A DNA stretch of 5,259 bases from an uncultured Archangium sp. GTDB lineage: Bacteria > Myxococcota > Myxococcia > Myxococcales > Myxococcaceae. The translations under genes and the position numbers were made by a program. The DNA is taken from the NCBI GenBank assembly GCA_937875615.1, contig CALNBU010000677.1:1-5259 (forward strand). The letters run 5' to 3'. Numbering within the stretch: the first letter of the stretch is position 1; every line of letters starts with the position of its first letter. Shown here in pieces: positions 1 to 5,259 of this stretch. The notes under the pieces were generated by a model that was not told the origin of the DNA, searched no databases, and was given only the letters and a program-made list of their open reading frames with translations.

Positions 1-363
1 GGCATCTCGATCGACGTGACCACGATCGGCGATCGCCGCCCGGGCGACCTCGTCGAAGACCGGCGGCACGTAGCCCGCGACGCGCCAGCGGCGCTGGAGC
101 TGCCCCGAGTGCGCCTTCAGGTAGCCCACGCGCCCCGCGCCGTCGGCCACCACCAGCACGCCGAACATCTTCCCGCCCTCTTCGCGGTACAGCGGCCCGG
201 TGGAGAGGTCCGGGGCCAGCGCTCCGGTGCGCAGCTGCGCCATCAGCGCCTCCGCGCAGCGCCGCGCCAGCGGGTGTGGCGCCACGTCGTCGAAGGGGCT
301 GGGGAAGACGCCGGGCCGCTCTCCCGGCGAGGGCTGCGGCGCCAGCCACGTCACCTCCTCCAT
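1..363 (-). CDS. RluA-family RNA pseudouridine synthase, long form, N-terminal part (runs off left edge)
   Basis: This is the first 121 codons of a gene that leaves the window at its left edge. The visible protein matches the N-terminal extension of the long (about 550-residue) RluA-type pseudouridine synthases as I remember them. The recognisable blocks are PHPLARRCAEAL near residues 29-40, GKMFGVLVV at 64-72, GYLKAHSGQL at 80-89 and GYVPPVFD at 97-104. Members of this family isomerise uridine to pseudouridine in structured RNA in the cytoplasm. The catalytic domain with its HRLD-type aspartate lies outside the window, so activity cannot be judged. The ATG at 363-361 sits 10 nt after the OPT transporter stop, which suggests one transcript and possible translational coupling. 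No Shine-Dalgarno precedes this ATG; a strong one lies just inside the frame, so the true start could be slightly downstream (a CTG at 345-343). The alternative is a family-specific domain of unknown role, which I consider less likely. Confidence 0.75.
   Translation of the reverse strand, partial: MEEVTWLAPQPSPGERPGVFPSPFDDVAPHPLARRCAEALMAQLRTGALAPDLSTGPLYREEGGKMFGVLVVADGAGRVGYLKAHSGQLQRRWRVAGYVPPVFDEVARAAIADRGHVDRDA
351..361 (-). promoter_or_regulatory. Near-perfect Shine-Dalgarno-like sequence inside codons 1-5 of the pseudouridine synthase frame
   Basis: On the minus strand, positions 361-351 read GGAGGAGGTGA, close to the full complement of the 16S rRNA 3' end. It lies immediately after, not before, the only in-frame ATG (363-361). 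The next codon at suitable spacing (8 nt after the second GGAGG) is a CTG at 345-343. The first further in-frame ATG or GTG after codon 4 is GTG at codon 27-28. It either marks a non-canonical CTG start, or it is coincidental and the ATG is used through coupling to the OPT stop. Confidence 0.4.
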
Positions 364-373
364 CGCGCGCCCG

Positions 374-2224
374 TCACTTCGGCAGCACGTTGAAGGCGAT
401 GAGCATCTTCAGCGCCACGCCCATCAGGCTCTCTCCGGCCACGAAGCCCGAGGCCACCGGCATGGTGACGCGCTCGCCCTTCTCGGCGCCCAGCTTGCGG
501 CGCACCAGCTCGGCGGTCAGCGCGCCCAGGAACATCATGATGCTGTTCCACGCGGGCAGCACCATGGCGATGCCGAGGCCCGAGGGCGAGGGCAGCCAGG
601 CGCGCGCCTTCTTCGGCAGCTTCACCTCGAGGATGGCCAGCGTCAGGCCCACCAGCGCGCCGATGAGCGCCGCGGTGCGGGCGGTGGGGTGCAGGGCTTC
701 CAGCCCCTGCACCAGCATCTTCGACACGTTGGCCCACACCTGCGCCGAGGGCGCGGGGAACTCCTTGCCGCCCAGCACGCTGGCGGTGGGCACCAGCAGG
801 TTGAAGGCCGGCACCACCACCAGCGCGCCGGCGACGACGCCGAAGAGCTGGCCGATGACCTGCTGACGTGGGCGCGCGCCCAGCAGGTAGCCCGACTTGA
901 GGTCCGTCAGCAGGTCCGCCGCGTGCAGGCCCACGCCGCCGGTGATGTTGGCCGACATGATGTTGGGCGTCAGCTGCCCCGGCAGCAGCCCGGCGAAGGT
1001 GAGCTGCGTCACCGGCCCCAGTGCCTTGGTGGGCGTCACGTCGGTCTCGCCCGTCACCCGCGCGGCGATGATGCCCATCACCACCGCCAGCGGCAGCGCC
1101 AGCAGGCCAGCCCACAGCGGAATGTCGAAGGCCCACCAGGCCAGCAGCACGGTGGGCGGGCCCAGCACCAGGAAGCCCAGCGGGAACCACGACTGCGGCG
1201 GCTCCACGTGCGCCAGCGGGTCTTCTTCCACTTCGCGCTTCCGACGGAAGAGCGAGGTGAGCGACGAGAGGCTCTTCACCACGCTGCGCCACTGGAAGGC
1301 GAAGGAGGTGAGCCCCGAGGACACCAGCACGGCCGCGCCCATCCACACCGTCCAGTTGGCCATGGTCTTGAAAGACGTGGCGTCGACCACGCCGTCGTCG
1401 ACCAGCGGCGGCACCACCACGCCGAAGGTGATGATGGAGCCCAGCAGCAGCGACCAGCCGGTGCGCCACGACATCAGGCCGCCGGCGCCGAACATCAGCA
1501 CGCTGGTCTCCACGCCGAAGGTCCAGTCGAGCAGCGGCCTCCCGCGCAGCGTCAGCGGCAGGGAGATTTCAGAGGGCAGGGTGAAGGCGTTCTCGGCGCG
1601 CAGCTTGGCCTCGCGCACGAAGCACAGCGCAGCGGCGAAGAGCCCGGAGATGGCGAGGTAGCGGGCCTGCTTCTTTCCCTCCTGGCCGTGGGCGTAGAGC
1701 GCCTTGAGCGTCTCCGCGGTGGCGGTGCCGGTGGGGAAGGTGAGCTGCTCGCGGTTGATGAGCTGCCGCTTGATGGGGATGGCGGCGAAGACGCCCAGCC
1801 CCGCGATGCAGGCAAACCAGGCCATCAGCACGTAGGTCGGCGGGCGCTCGCCGGTCAGCATCATCAGCGCGGGGAGCGCCGCCATGTTGCCGCCGCCGGT
1901 CATGTAGCCGGCGGCCGAGGCCACGCTGCCCATGGCGTTGTTCTCGAGGATGCCCATGTGCCCGCGGGGGCCCACCAGCCGCCCCACCAGAGAGAACAGG
2001 GCCCAGGCCATGATGCAGGCGGTGAGCGTGACGCCGATGCTCCAGCCCGTCTTGAGCACGATGTAGAGGTTGGCGAGGCACATCACCGCGCCCAGCACCA
2101 TTCCGGTGAGGACGGCGCGCACCGTGAGCTGGGGGCTGTCGGGCTGGTACAGCTCGGCCAGCCACTTCTTTTCGAGCTCGAGGGCCCGGGCGTCGTCGGA
2201 AGTCATGGCGGGCGAACGTGTCAC
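374..2224 (-). CDS. OPT-family membrane transporter (oligopeptide / metal-chelate type)
   Basis: This is a 616-residue polytopic inner-membrane protein of the OPT superfamily (bacterial OPT/YSL-like branch), of typical length for bacterial members. Family blocks appear in order: ANLYIVLKTGWSIG (51-64) in the first membrane region, ENNAMGSVASAAGY (94-107), FPTGTATAETLKA (163-175), GETDVTPTKALG (392-403), DLLTDLKSGYLLGARP (437-452), PSPSGLGIAMVLPAWNS (546-561, one of the best conserved) and SGFVAGESLMG (592-602). I see about 12-15 hydrophobic segments. A charged loop (RRKREVEEDP, 327-336) splits the two halves. The family moves small peptides or metal chelates into the cytoplasm, probably with protons; the substrate here cannot be read from sequence. 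The GTG at 2224-2222 is preferred because GGGAGG precedes it by 9 nt. An ATG six codons later (2206-2204) has no Shine-Dalgarno. It starts divergently from the secreted-protein gene and lies 10 nt upstream of the pseudouridine synthase gene. Confidence 0.93.
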   Translation of the reverse strand: MTRSPAMTSDDARALELEKKWLAELYQPDSPQLTVRAVLTGMVLGAVMCLANLYIVLKTGWSIGVTLTACIMAWALFSLVGRLVGPRGHMGILENNAMGSVASAAGYMTGGGNMAALPALMMLTGERPPTYVLMAWFACIAGLGVFAAIPIKRQLINREQLTFPTGTATAETLKALYAHGQEGKKQARYLAISGLFAAALCFVREAKLRAENAFTLPSEISLPLTLRGRPLLDWTFGVETSVLMFGAGGLMSWRTGWSLLLGSIITFGVVVPPLVDDGVVDATSFKTMANWTVWMGAAVLVSSGLTSFAFQWRSVVKSLSSLTSLFRRKREVEEDPLAHVEPPQSWFPLGFLVLGPPTVLLAWWAFDIPLWAGLLALPLAVVMGIIAARVTGETDVTPTKALGPVTQLTFAGLLPGQLTPNIMSANITGGVGLHAADLLTDLKSGYLLGARPRQQVIGQLFGVVAGALVVVPAFNLLVPTASVLGGKEFPAPSAQVWANVSKMLVQGLEALHPTARTAALIGALVGLTLAILEVKLPKKARAWLPSPSGLGIAMVLPAWNSIMMFLGALTAELVRRKLGAEKGERVTMPVASGFVAGESLMGVALKMLIAFNVLPK

Positions 2225-2233
2225 GAAGCGGCG

Positions 2234-2239
2234 CCTCCC
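2234..2239 (-). promoter_or_regulatory. Ribosome binding site of the OPT transporter
   Basis: The minus strand reads GGGAGG at 2239-2234, followed by a 9-nt spacer and GTG at 2224-2222. This favours the GTG start over the downstream ATG at 2206-2204, whose upstream bases show no purine-rich element. It lies only 10 nt from the Shine-Dalgarno of the divergent gene. Confidence 0.65.
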
Positions 2240-2294
2240 GGTGCTGCTAAGGAGTCTGCATGTTCCGAAAGACCGCCCTGCTCCCGGTGCTGCT
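2235..2294. repeat. 14-bp direct repeat, two copies 46 bp apart
   Basis: CTCCCGGTGCTGCT occurs exactly at 2235-2248 and again at 2281-2294. The first copy lies in the divergent intergenic region and its complement contains most of the OPT Shine-Dalgarno. The second copy encodes part of the hydrophobic core (LPVLL) of the secreted protein's signal peptide. It may be a chance match helped by GC bias, a remnant of a short local duplication, or a paired binding site; nothing in the sequence decides between these. Confidence 0.5.
2249..2254 (+). promoter_or_regulatory. Ribosome binding site of the secreted-protein gene
   Basis: AAGGAG at 2249-2254 lies 5 nt before the ATG at 2260-2262, a strong Shine-Dalgarno at good spacing that fixes the start of the downstream gene. 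Confidence 0.8.
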
Positions 2295-2862
2295 GGCGTG
2301 CGTGGGCCTCGCGGCGGTGCCTCAGGCGCCGGCCTCCAACCCGGCCAGGTCGCCGGAGGTCCTGGCCATCCGCGCGCGCTTCAACGACGTCAACGCGCGC
2401 CAGGCGAAGCTCCGGAAGGTCGAGAAGAGCCTGTCGGGCATCTCCGTGGAGGGCGCGCACCTGGAGGTCTACTTCAACGGCGACCGCGTGGAGAAGCTGG
2501 TGCTGGCCGCGCTCGGCGAGAGCGGCCGCTGGGAAACGGAGTACTACTTCGCGCCGAACGAGCTGCTGCGCTTCGTCTACGAGAAGCGCACCAACTACGC
2601 GGTGCCCATCGGCATGCGGCGCGAGGACCTGGACCTGGCGCCCGACGCGGGTGACCAGCTCGTCGAGGCGCGGCTGTACTTCGTCGAAGAGCGGCTCTTC
2701 TGGTGGAACACCGGCGCGAAGCCCGTCACGGTGAAGGACGGCTACCCGGACAAGGAGCTCGAGGTGCATCGGGCGGCGTACGACCTGCTGCGCGCGGCGA
2801 AGATGAAGTCCGAGGTGCTGTGGTGGAACGGCACCCGCTACCTCGACGACACCCAGCCCTGA
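2260..2862 (+). CDS. Secreted protein of unknown function with repeated aromatic beta-hairpin pattern
   Basis: I do not recognise a named family. The 200-residue product begins with a signal peptide: MFRK, a hydrophobic run to about residue 20, and an A-P-A site with likely cleavage after Ala25. LLAC at 11-14 is a weak lipobox, but hydrophobic residues continue past Cys14, so a soluble periplasmic or extracellular protein is more likely than a lipoprotein. Cys14 is the only cysteine. The mature part has an N-terminal helical stretch (about 31-58), then three similar strand-turn-strand units: YFNGDRVEKL (71-80), YYFAPNELLRFVYE (95-108) and LYFVEERLFWWN (139-150). WWN recurs at 188-190. The layout resembles small secreted hypothetical proteins I recall from other phyla with a repeated YYF-turn-L pattern; this is recollection, not a search. 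It has a strong ribosome site, opposes the OPT gene, and lies 43 nt before pirin, so the two may be co-transcribed. Confidence 0.9.
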   Translation: MFRKTALLPVLLACVGLAAVPQAPASNPARSPEVLAIRARFNDVNARQAKLRKVEKSLSGISVEGAHLEVYFNGDRVEKLVLAALGESGRWETEYYFAPNELLRFVYEKRTNYAVPIGMRREDLDLAPDAGDQLVEARLYFVEERLFWWNTGAKPVTVKDGYPDKELEVHRAAYDLLRAAKMKSEVLWWNGTRYLDDTQP

Positions 2863-2905
2863 AGTGCCCCTTGCGAAGGCGCCGCGGGGACGACAAGAGA
2901 AGGTG

Positions 2906-3928
2906 ATGCGCCCCGTCGTCCTCGACACCGTGCCGCTCGGCTTCCAATGGCCGGCCCTCGACCCCTTCCTCTTCGCGGTCCACCACGACGACCTCTACCC
3001 GCCCGGCAACGAGGCGCAGGGGCCGGCCGCGTCGCTCGCCGGGCGCACCCTCGGCAACGACTTCGAACCCAGGGACGGCTGGCGCATGTACCACGGCGAG
3101 GTGGTGCCGGGCTTCCCCCAGCACCCGCACCGCGGCTTCGAGACCGTCACCATCGTGCGGCGCGGCTTCATCGACCACTCCGACTCGCTGGGCGCCACCG
3201 CGCGCTTCGGGCAGGGCGACGTGCAGTGGCTCACCGCGGGCCGCGGCATCGTGCACAGCGAGATGTTCCCGCTGGTGGACCCGGTCAACGCCAACCACGT
3301 GGAGCTCTTCCAGCTCTGGCTCAACCTCCCGGCCGCGCACAAGCACGTCGCGCCGTACTTCTCGATGTTCTGGGGGCGCGACCTCCCGCGGGTGGTGGCG
3401 CCGGGCGTGGAGGTGTCGGTGGTGGCGGGGCACCTGGGCGACGTCCGCGCGCCGAAGCCGCCGCCCGACTCCTGGGCCGCCCAGGCCGACAGCGACGTGG
3501 CCATCTTCACCGGGAAGCTCCAGCCGGGCGCGGCGTGGACCCTGCCCGCGGCGAAGCCCGGCACCAACCGGGTGCTGTACTTCTTCGCGGGCACCAAGCT
3601 CGACCTCGGCGGCACCCGCATCTCCCGGGGCACTGGCGCGCTGCTGGTCCCGGGGGTGGAGGTGCCGCTTTCGAACGGCGAAGGCGAGGCGGAGTTCCTG
3701 CTGCTGCAGGGGCGGCCCATCGGCGAGCCGGTGGCGCAGCACGGCCCCTTCGTCATGAACACCCGGGCGGAGATTGCGCAGGCGTTCTCCGACTACCAGC
3801 GCACGCAGTTCGGAGGCTGGCCCTTCAAACGCGATGACCCGGTGCACCCCCGGGAACAGCCGCGCTTCGCCCGTCACGGCGACGGCCGCGTCGAAGAGGC
3901 GCCGCCGCCGCCTGAAACGACGACGTAA
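2906..3928 (+). CDS. Pirin-family bicupin protein
   Basis: This is a 340-residue pirin-like protein with two cupin domains. The N-terminal cupin carries all four expected metal ligands: His73 and His75 in PQHPHRGFETV, and His117 and Glu119 in GIVHSEM. Other family blocks are GWRMYHGEVVPGF (58-70), HSDSLG (91-96), GDVQWLTAG (104-112), FQLWLNLP (135-142) and the C-terminal GPFVMNT plus FGGWPF (302-307). The second cupin (about 195-290) lacks these ligands, as usual in pirins. Pirins bind Fe or a similar metal; some are quercetin 2,3-dioxygenases and others act as regulators or stress proteins, so substrate is unknown here. Residues 308-340 form a polar tail ending in a proline/threonine run. 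The ATG at 2906 matches the family's usual start and has AGAAGG just upstream. A GTG at 2864, one base after the previous stop, would add 14 residues and would imply coupling, but has no Shine-Dalgarno. Confidence 0.93.
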   Translation: MRPVVLDTVPLGFQWPALDPFLFAVHHDDLYPPGNEAQGPAASLAGRTLGNDFEPRDGWRMYHGEVVPGFPQHPHRGFETVTIVRRGFIDHSDSLGATARFGQGDVQWLTAGRGIVHSEMFPLVDPVNANHVELFQLWLNLPAAHKHVAPYFSMFWGRDLPRVVAPGVEVSVVAGHLGDVRAPKPPPDSWAAQADSDVAIFTGKLQPGAAWTLPAAKPGTNRVLYFFAGTKLDLGGTRISRGTGALLVPGVEVPLSNGEGEAEFLLLQGRPIGEPVAQHGPFVMNTRAEIAQAFSDYQRTQFGGWPFKRDDPVHPREQPRFARHGDGRVEEAPPPPETTT

Positions 3929-3955
3929 CGCAGCGGTCCGCCGCGTCGGGAGGGC

Positions 3956-3985
3956 TGGCAACTCGTGGTCGCTTGCGGCGACAAT
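3956..3985 (+). promoter_or_regulatory. Weak candidate sigma70-type promoter for the kinase gene
   Basis: In the 83-nt gap between pirin and the kinase, GACAAT (3980-3985) matches four of six bases of the -10 consensus. TGGCAA (3956-3961) matches three of six of the -35 consensus, with an 18-nt spacer. This lies in the most AT-rich patch of the window and would give a leader of about 20 nt before the ATG at 4012. It is a guess based on position and composition; the rest of the gap shows nothing else convincing. Confidence 0.15.
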
Positions 3986-4011
3986 GACCTACCTTTCACA
4001 CCCGGTGGGCC

Positions 4012-5259
4012 ATGGCTTCGGAGGCCGACAGCCAGAAGATGCAGCGGCAGCGGGGCACCAGCCCGCTTGCTCCGGCGTCAGCCCGCCCGCAAAGTGCGAG
4101 CCTCATGTTGCAGGAGCCCTCGCCTGAAGCTCCGATTTCCTTCGGGCGCTACCAGCTGATTCGTCGCATCGGAGCCGGTGGAATGGGTGAGGTCTTCCTC
4201 GCGCGCGAGGGCGGCGAGGTGCCGAGGGCGGTGGTGGTGAAGAAGGTGCTGCCCAACCTCATCGCCAACCGGGCCTTCGTGGGGCGGTTCCTCGACGAGG
4301 CGAAGGTGGTGGTGCGCCTCAAGCACCCCAACATCGCGCGCGTGCACGACATGGGCGAGGTGGCCGGCGAGTACTTCCTCTCCATGGAGTACGTGCAGGG
4401 CAAGACGGTGAGCCGCTTCACCCGGCGCCTGCGCGACAGGAAGTACGACCTCCCGCTGGGCATCGCGCTGCTGCTGGGCGAGCGGGTCTGCCGCGGGCTG
4501 CAGTACGCGCACGACGCCACCGACGAGCGCGGCCTGCCGCTGCACCTGGTGCACCGCGACCTCTCGCCGGCCAACGTGTGCATCAGCTACCGCGGCGACG
4601 TAAAAATCATCGACTTCGGCGCGGCGCAGTCGACGCTGAAGGAAGAGCAGACCGCGCCCCGGGTGGTCATCGGCAACCTGACGTACATGGCGCCGGAGCA
4701 GGCCAAGAAGCAGATTGTCGACGGTCGCGCCGACATCTACTCCTGCGGGGTGATGCTGTGGGAGCTTCTCTCGTGGCACGCGCTGCCGCAGAAGGGCGAC
4801 CCCATCGAGCGCTGGCGCAAGGCGGCCAACCCGTCGTGGGAGCCGCCCTCGGCGACGCAGCCGTCGTTGCCCCGGGAGGTCGATGAGGTCATCCTGCGCG
4901 CGCTGCGCAAGGAGCCCAAGGACCGCTACGCCACGGCCTTCGAGTTCGGCGAGGCGCTGCGGCGGTTGCGGGAGCGGTACGCGCCGGGGGTGACGGAGCG
5001 CCACCTGGGCGAGCTGCTGGCGCGCGTCTTCGCGAAGGAAAAGACCGGCGAAGATGAGGTGCTGCACGAGGTGGTGTACGGGAAGACGGCCACCCTCAAG
5101 CGCGACCCGAAGTCGAAGCGCCTGCAGTTGGTGCCGCCCACGGCGCTGGCCTTCGAGCACACCGCGGTGATGGCCTCGGCCGACTTCGTGCCCGACGACC
5201 AGGACCTCACGGACCCCGGCGAAGAAACGCAGGCGGTACCGAGGTCCAAATTGTTACCG
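4012..5259 (+). CDS. Hanks-type serine/threonine protein kinase, N-terminal part (runs off right edge)
   Basis: The first 416 codons of an open frame contain a complete eukaryotic-like kinase domain (about 48-315 from this start). Visible elements are the glycine loop GAGGMG (54-59), ATP-anchoring Lys77, alpha-C Glu96, HRDLSPAN (181-188) with catalytic Asp183 and metal-binding Asn188, DFG (201-203), an activation segment with Thr214 and Thr224, APE (227-229), the Asp241...Gly246 block in DIYSCG, and Arg305. All catalytic residues are present, so it should be active. Ser185 replaces the usual Lys of HRDxKxxN, as in many myxobacterial kinases. After the domain come a helical LGELLARVF element and a polar acidic linker; no membrane segment appears before the edge, so a sensor or membrane anchor may lie beyond. 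In-frame starts are ATG 4012 (weak GGTGG upstream), ATG 4039 and ATG 4105; the last leaves only 13 residues before GRY and is a serious alternative. Substrate and signal are unknown. Confidence 0.92.
   Translation, partial: MASEADSQKMQRQRGTSPLAPASARPQSASLMLQEPSPEAPISFGRYQLIRRIGAGGMGEVFLAREGGEVPRAVVVKKVLPNLIANRAFVGRFLDEAKVVVRLKHPNIARVHDMGEVAGEYFLSMEYVQGKTVSRFTRRLRDRKYDLPLGIALLLGERVCRGLQYAHDATDERGLPLHLVHRDLSPANVCISYRGDVKIIDFGAAQSTLKEEQTAPRVVIGNLTYMAPEQAKKQIVDGRADIYSCGVMLWELLSWHALPQKGDPIERWRKAANPSWEPPSATQPSLPREVDEVILRALRKEPKDRYATAFEFGEALRRLRERYAPGVTERHLGELLARVFAKEKTGEDEVLHEVVYGKTATLKRDPKSKRLQLVPPTALAFEHTAVMASADFVPDDQDLTDPGEETQAVPRSKLLP

Noticed and set aside
351..1469. A 372-codon minus-strand frame overlapping the OPT gene in another frame
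   Set aside because: It is Gly/Ala/Arg/His-rich and overlaps the OPT frame, which has strong family motifs throughout.
2172..2181. TCGAGCTCGA palindrome near the OPT start
   Set aside because: It is explained by codons for Leu-Glu-Leu-Glu in the transporter N-terminus and has no neighbouring copy.
2217..2225. CGTG-T-CACG inverted repeat overlapping the OPT start codon, as an operator
   Set aside because: Only four base pairs per arm and symmetry does not extend outward; too short to support a claim.
2290..2303. Lipobox LLAC at residues 11-14 of the secreted protein, which would make it a lipoprotein
   Set aside because: Leu at the -2 position is uncommon, the hydrophobic core before it is short, and the hydrophobic stretch continues to an A-P-A signal peptidase I type site at 23-25.
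200..2734. An 844-codon open frame on the plus strand running antisense to the OPT gene and into the secreted-protein gene in another frame
   Set aside because: The translation is Arg/His/Gln/Gly-rich with no domain or membrane pattern, and it crosses two well-supported genes. GC-rich third positions remove stop codons from the opposite strand, so this is a by-product of composition.
3933..3944. Small hairpin GCGG-TCCG-CCGC just after the pirin stop, as a terminator
   Set aside because: Only a 4-bp stem and no following T-run; such short palindromes are expected by chance at this GC content.
2726..3961. A 411-codon minus-strand frame opposite pirin
   Set aside because: Arg/Glu/His-rich low-information translation lying over a clearly recognised pirin gene; same composition effect.
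3956..3976. Possible sigma54 promoter (TGGCA ... TTGC) upstream of the kinase
   Set aside because: The GG and GC elements are 16 bases apart instead of the required 10.
4078..5160. A 360-codon minus-strand frame opposite the kinase
   Set aside because: The kinase frame has all catalytic motifs; the opposite frame is Leu/His/Arg-rich with no recognisable features.

Overview
The window looks like chromosomal DNA from a myxobacterium (Myxococcota, Myxococcaceae/Archangiaceae-like). The reasons are very high GC (about 70% by eye), near-complete G/C at third codon positions, and a Hanks-type Ser/Thr kinase whose catalytic loop reads HRDLSPAN, a form familiar from myxobacterial kinases. The taxon is an inference; no rRNA or other marker gene is present. 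I see no tRNA, rRNA, CRISPR array, insertion sequence, integrase or prophage gene.

Layout. Leftwards on the minus strand: an OPT-family (oligopeptide/metal-chelate type) membrane transporter at 374-2224. It is followed 10 nt downstream by the first 121 codons of a long-type RluA-family RNA pseudouridine synthase that runs off the left edge (363-1). Rightwards on the plus strand: a small secreted protein of unknown function (2260-2862), a pirin-family cupin protein (2906-3928), and the kinase (4012 to the right edge, open). All genes are intact inside the window and coding density is very high; the longest gene-free stretch is the 83 nt between pirin and the kinase.

The two transcription directions meet in a very compressed divergent region. 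The OPT start codon and the secreted-protein start codon are only 35 nt apart, and each has its own Shine-Dalgarno sequence inside those 35 nt. At least one promoter must therefore lie inside the neighbouring gene. OPT and the pseudouridine synthase probably share a transcript, as do the secreted protein and pirin (43 nt apart). The kinase has more room upstream and may have its own promoter.

I found no convincing new multi-gene system; this reads as ordinary myxobacterial chromosome. The points most worth a second look are the secreted protein with a repeated aromatic beta-hairpin pattern, the packed divergent start region with a 14-bp direct repeat, and the unusual placement of a near-perfect Shine-Dalgarno sequence just inside the pseudouridine synthase reading frame. 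Several very long open frames on the opposite strands of the real genes are by-products of GC-rich codon use and are not annotated.
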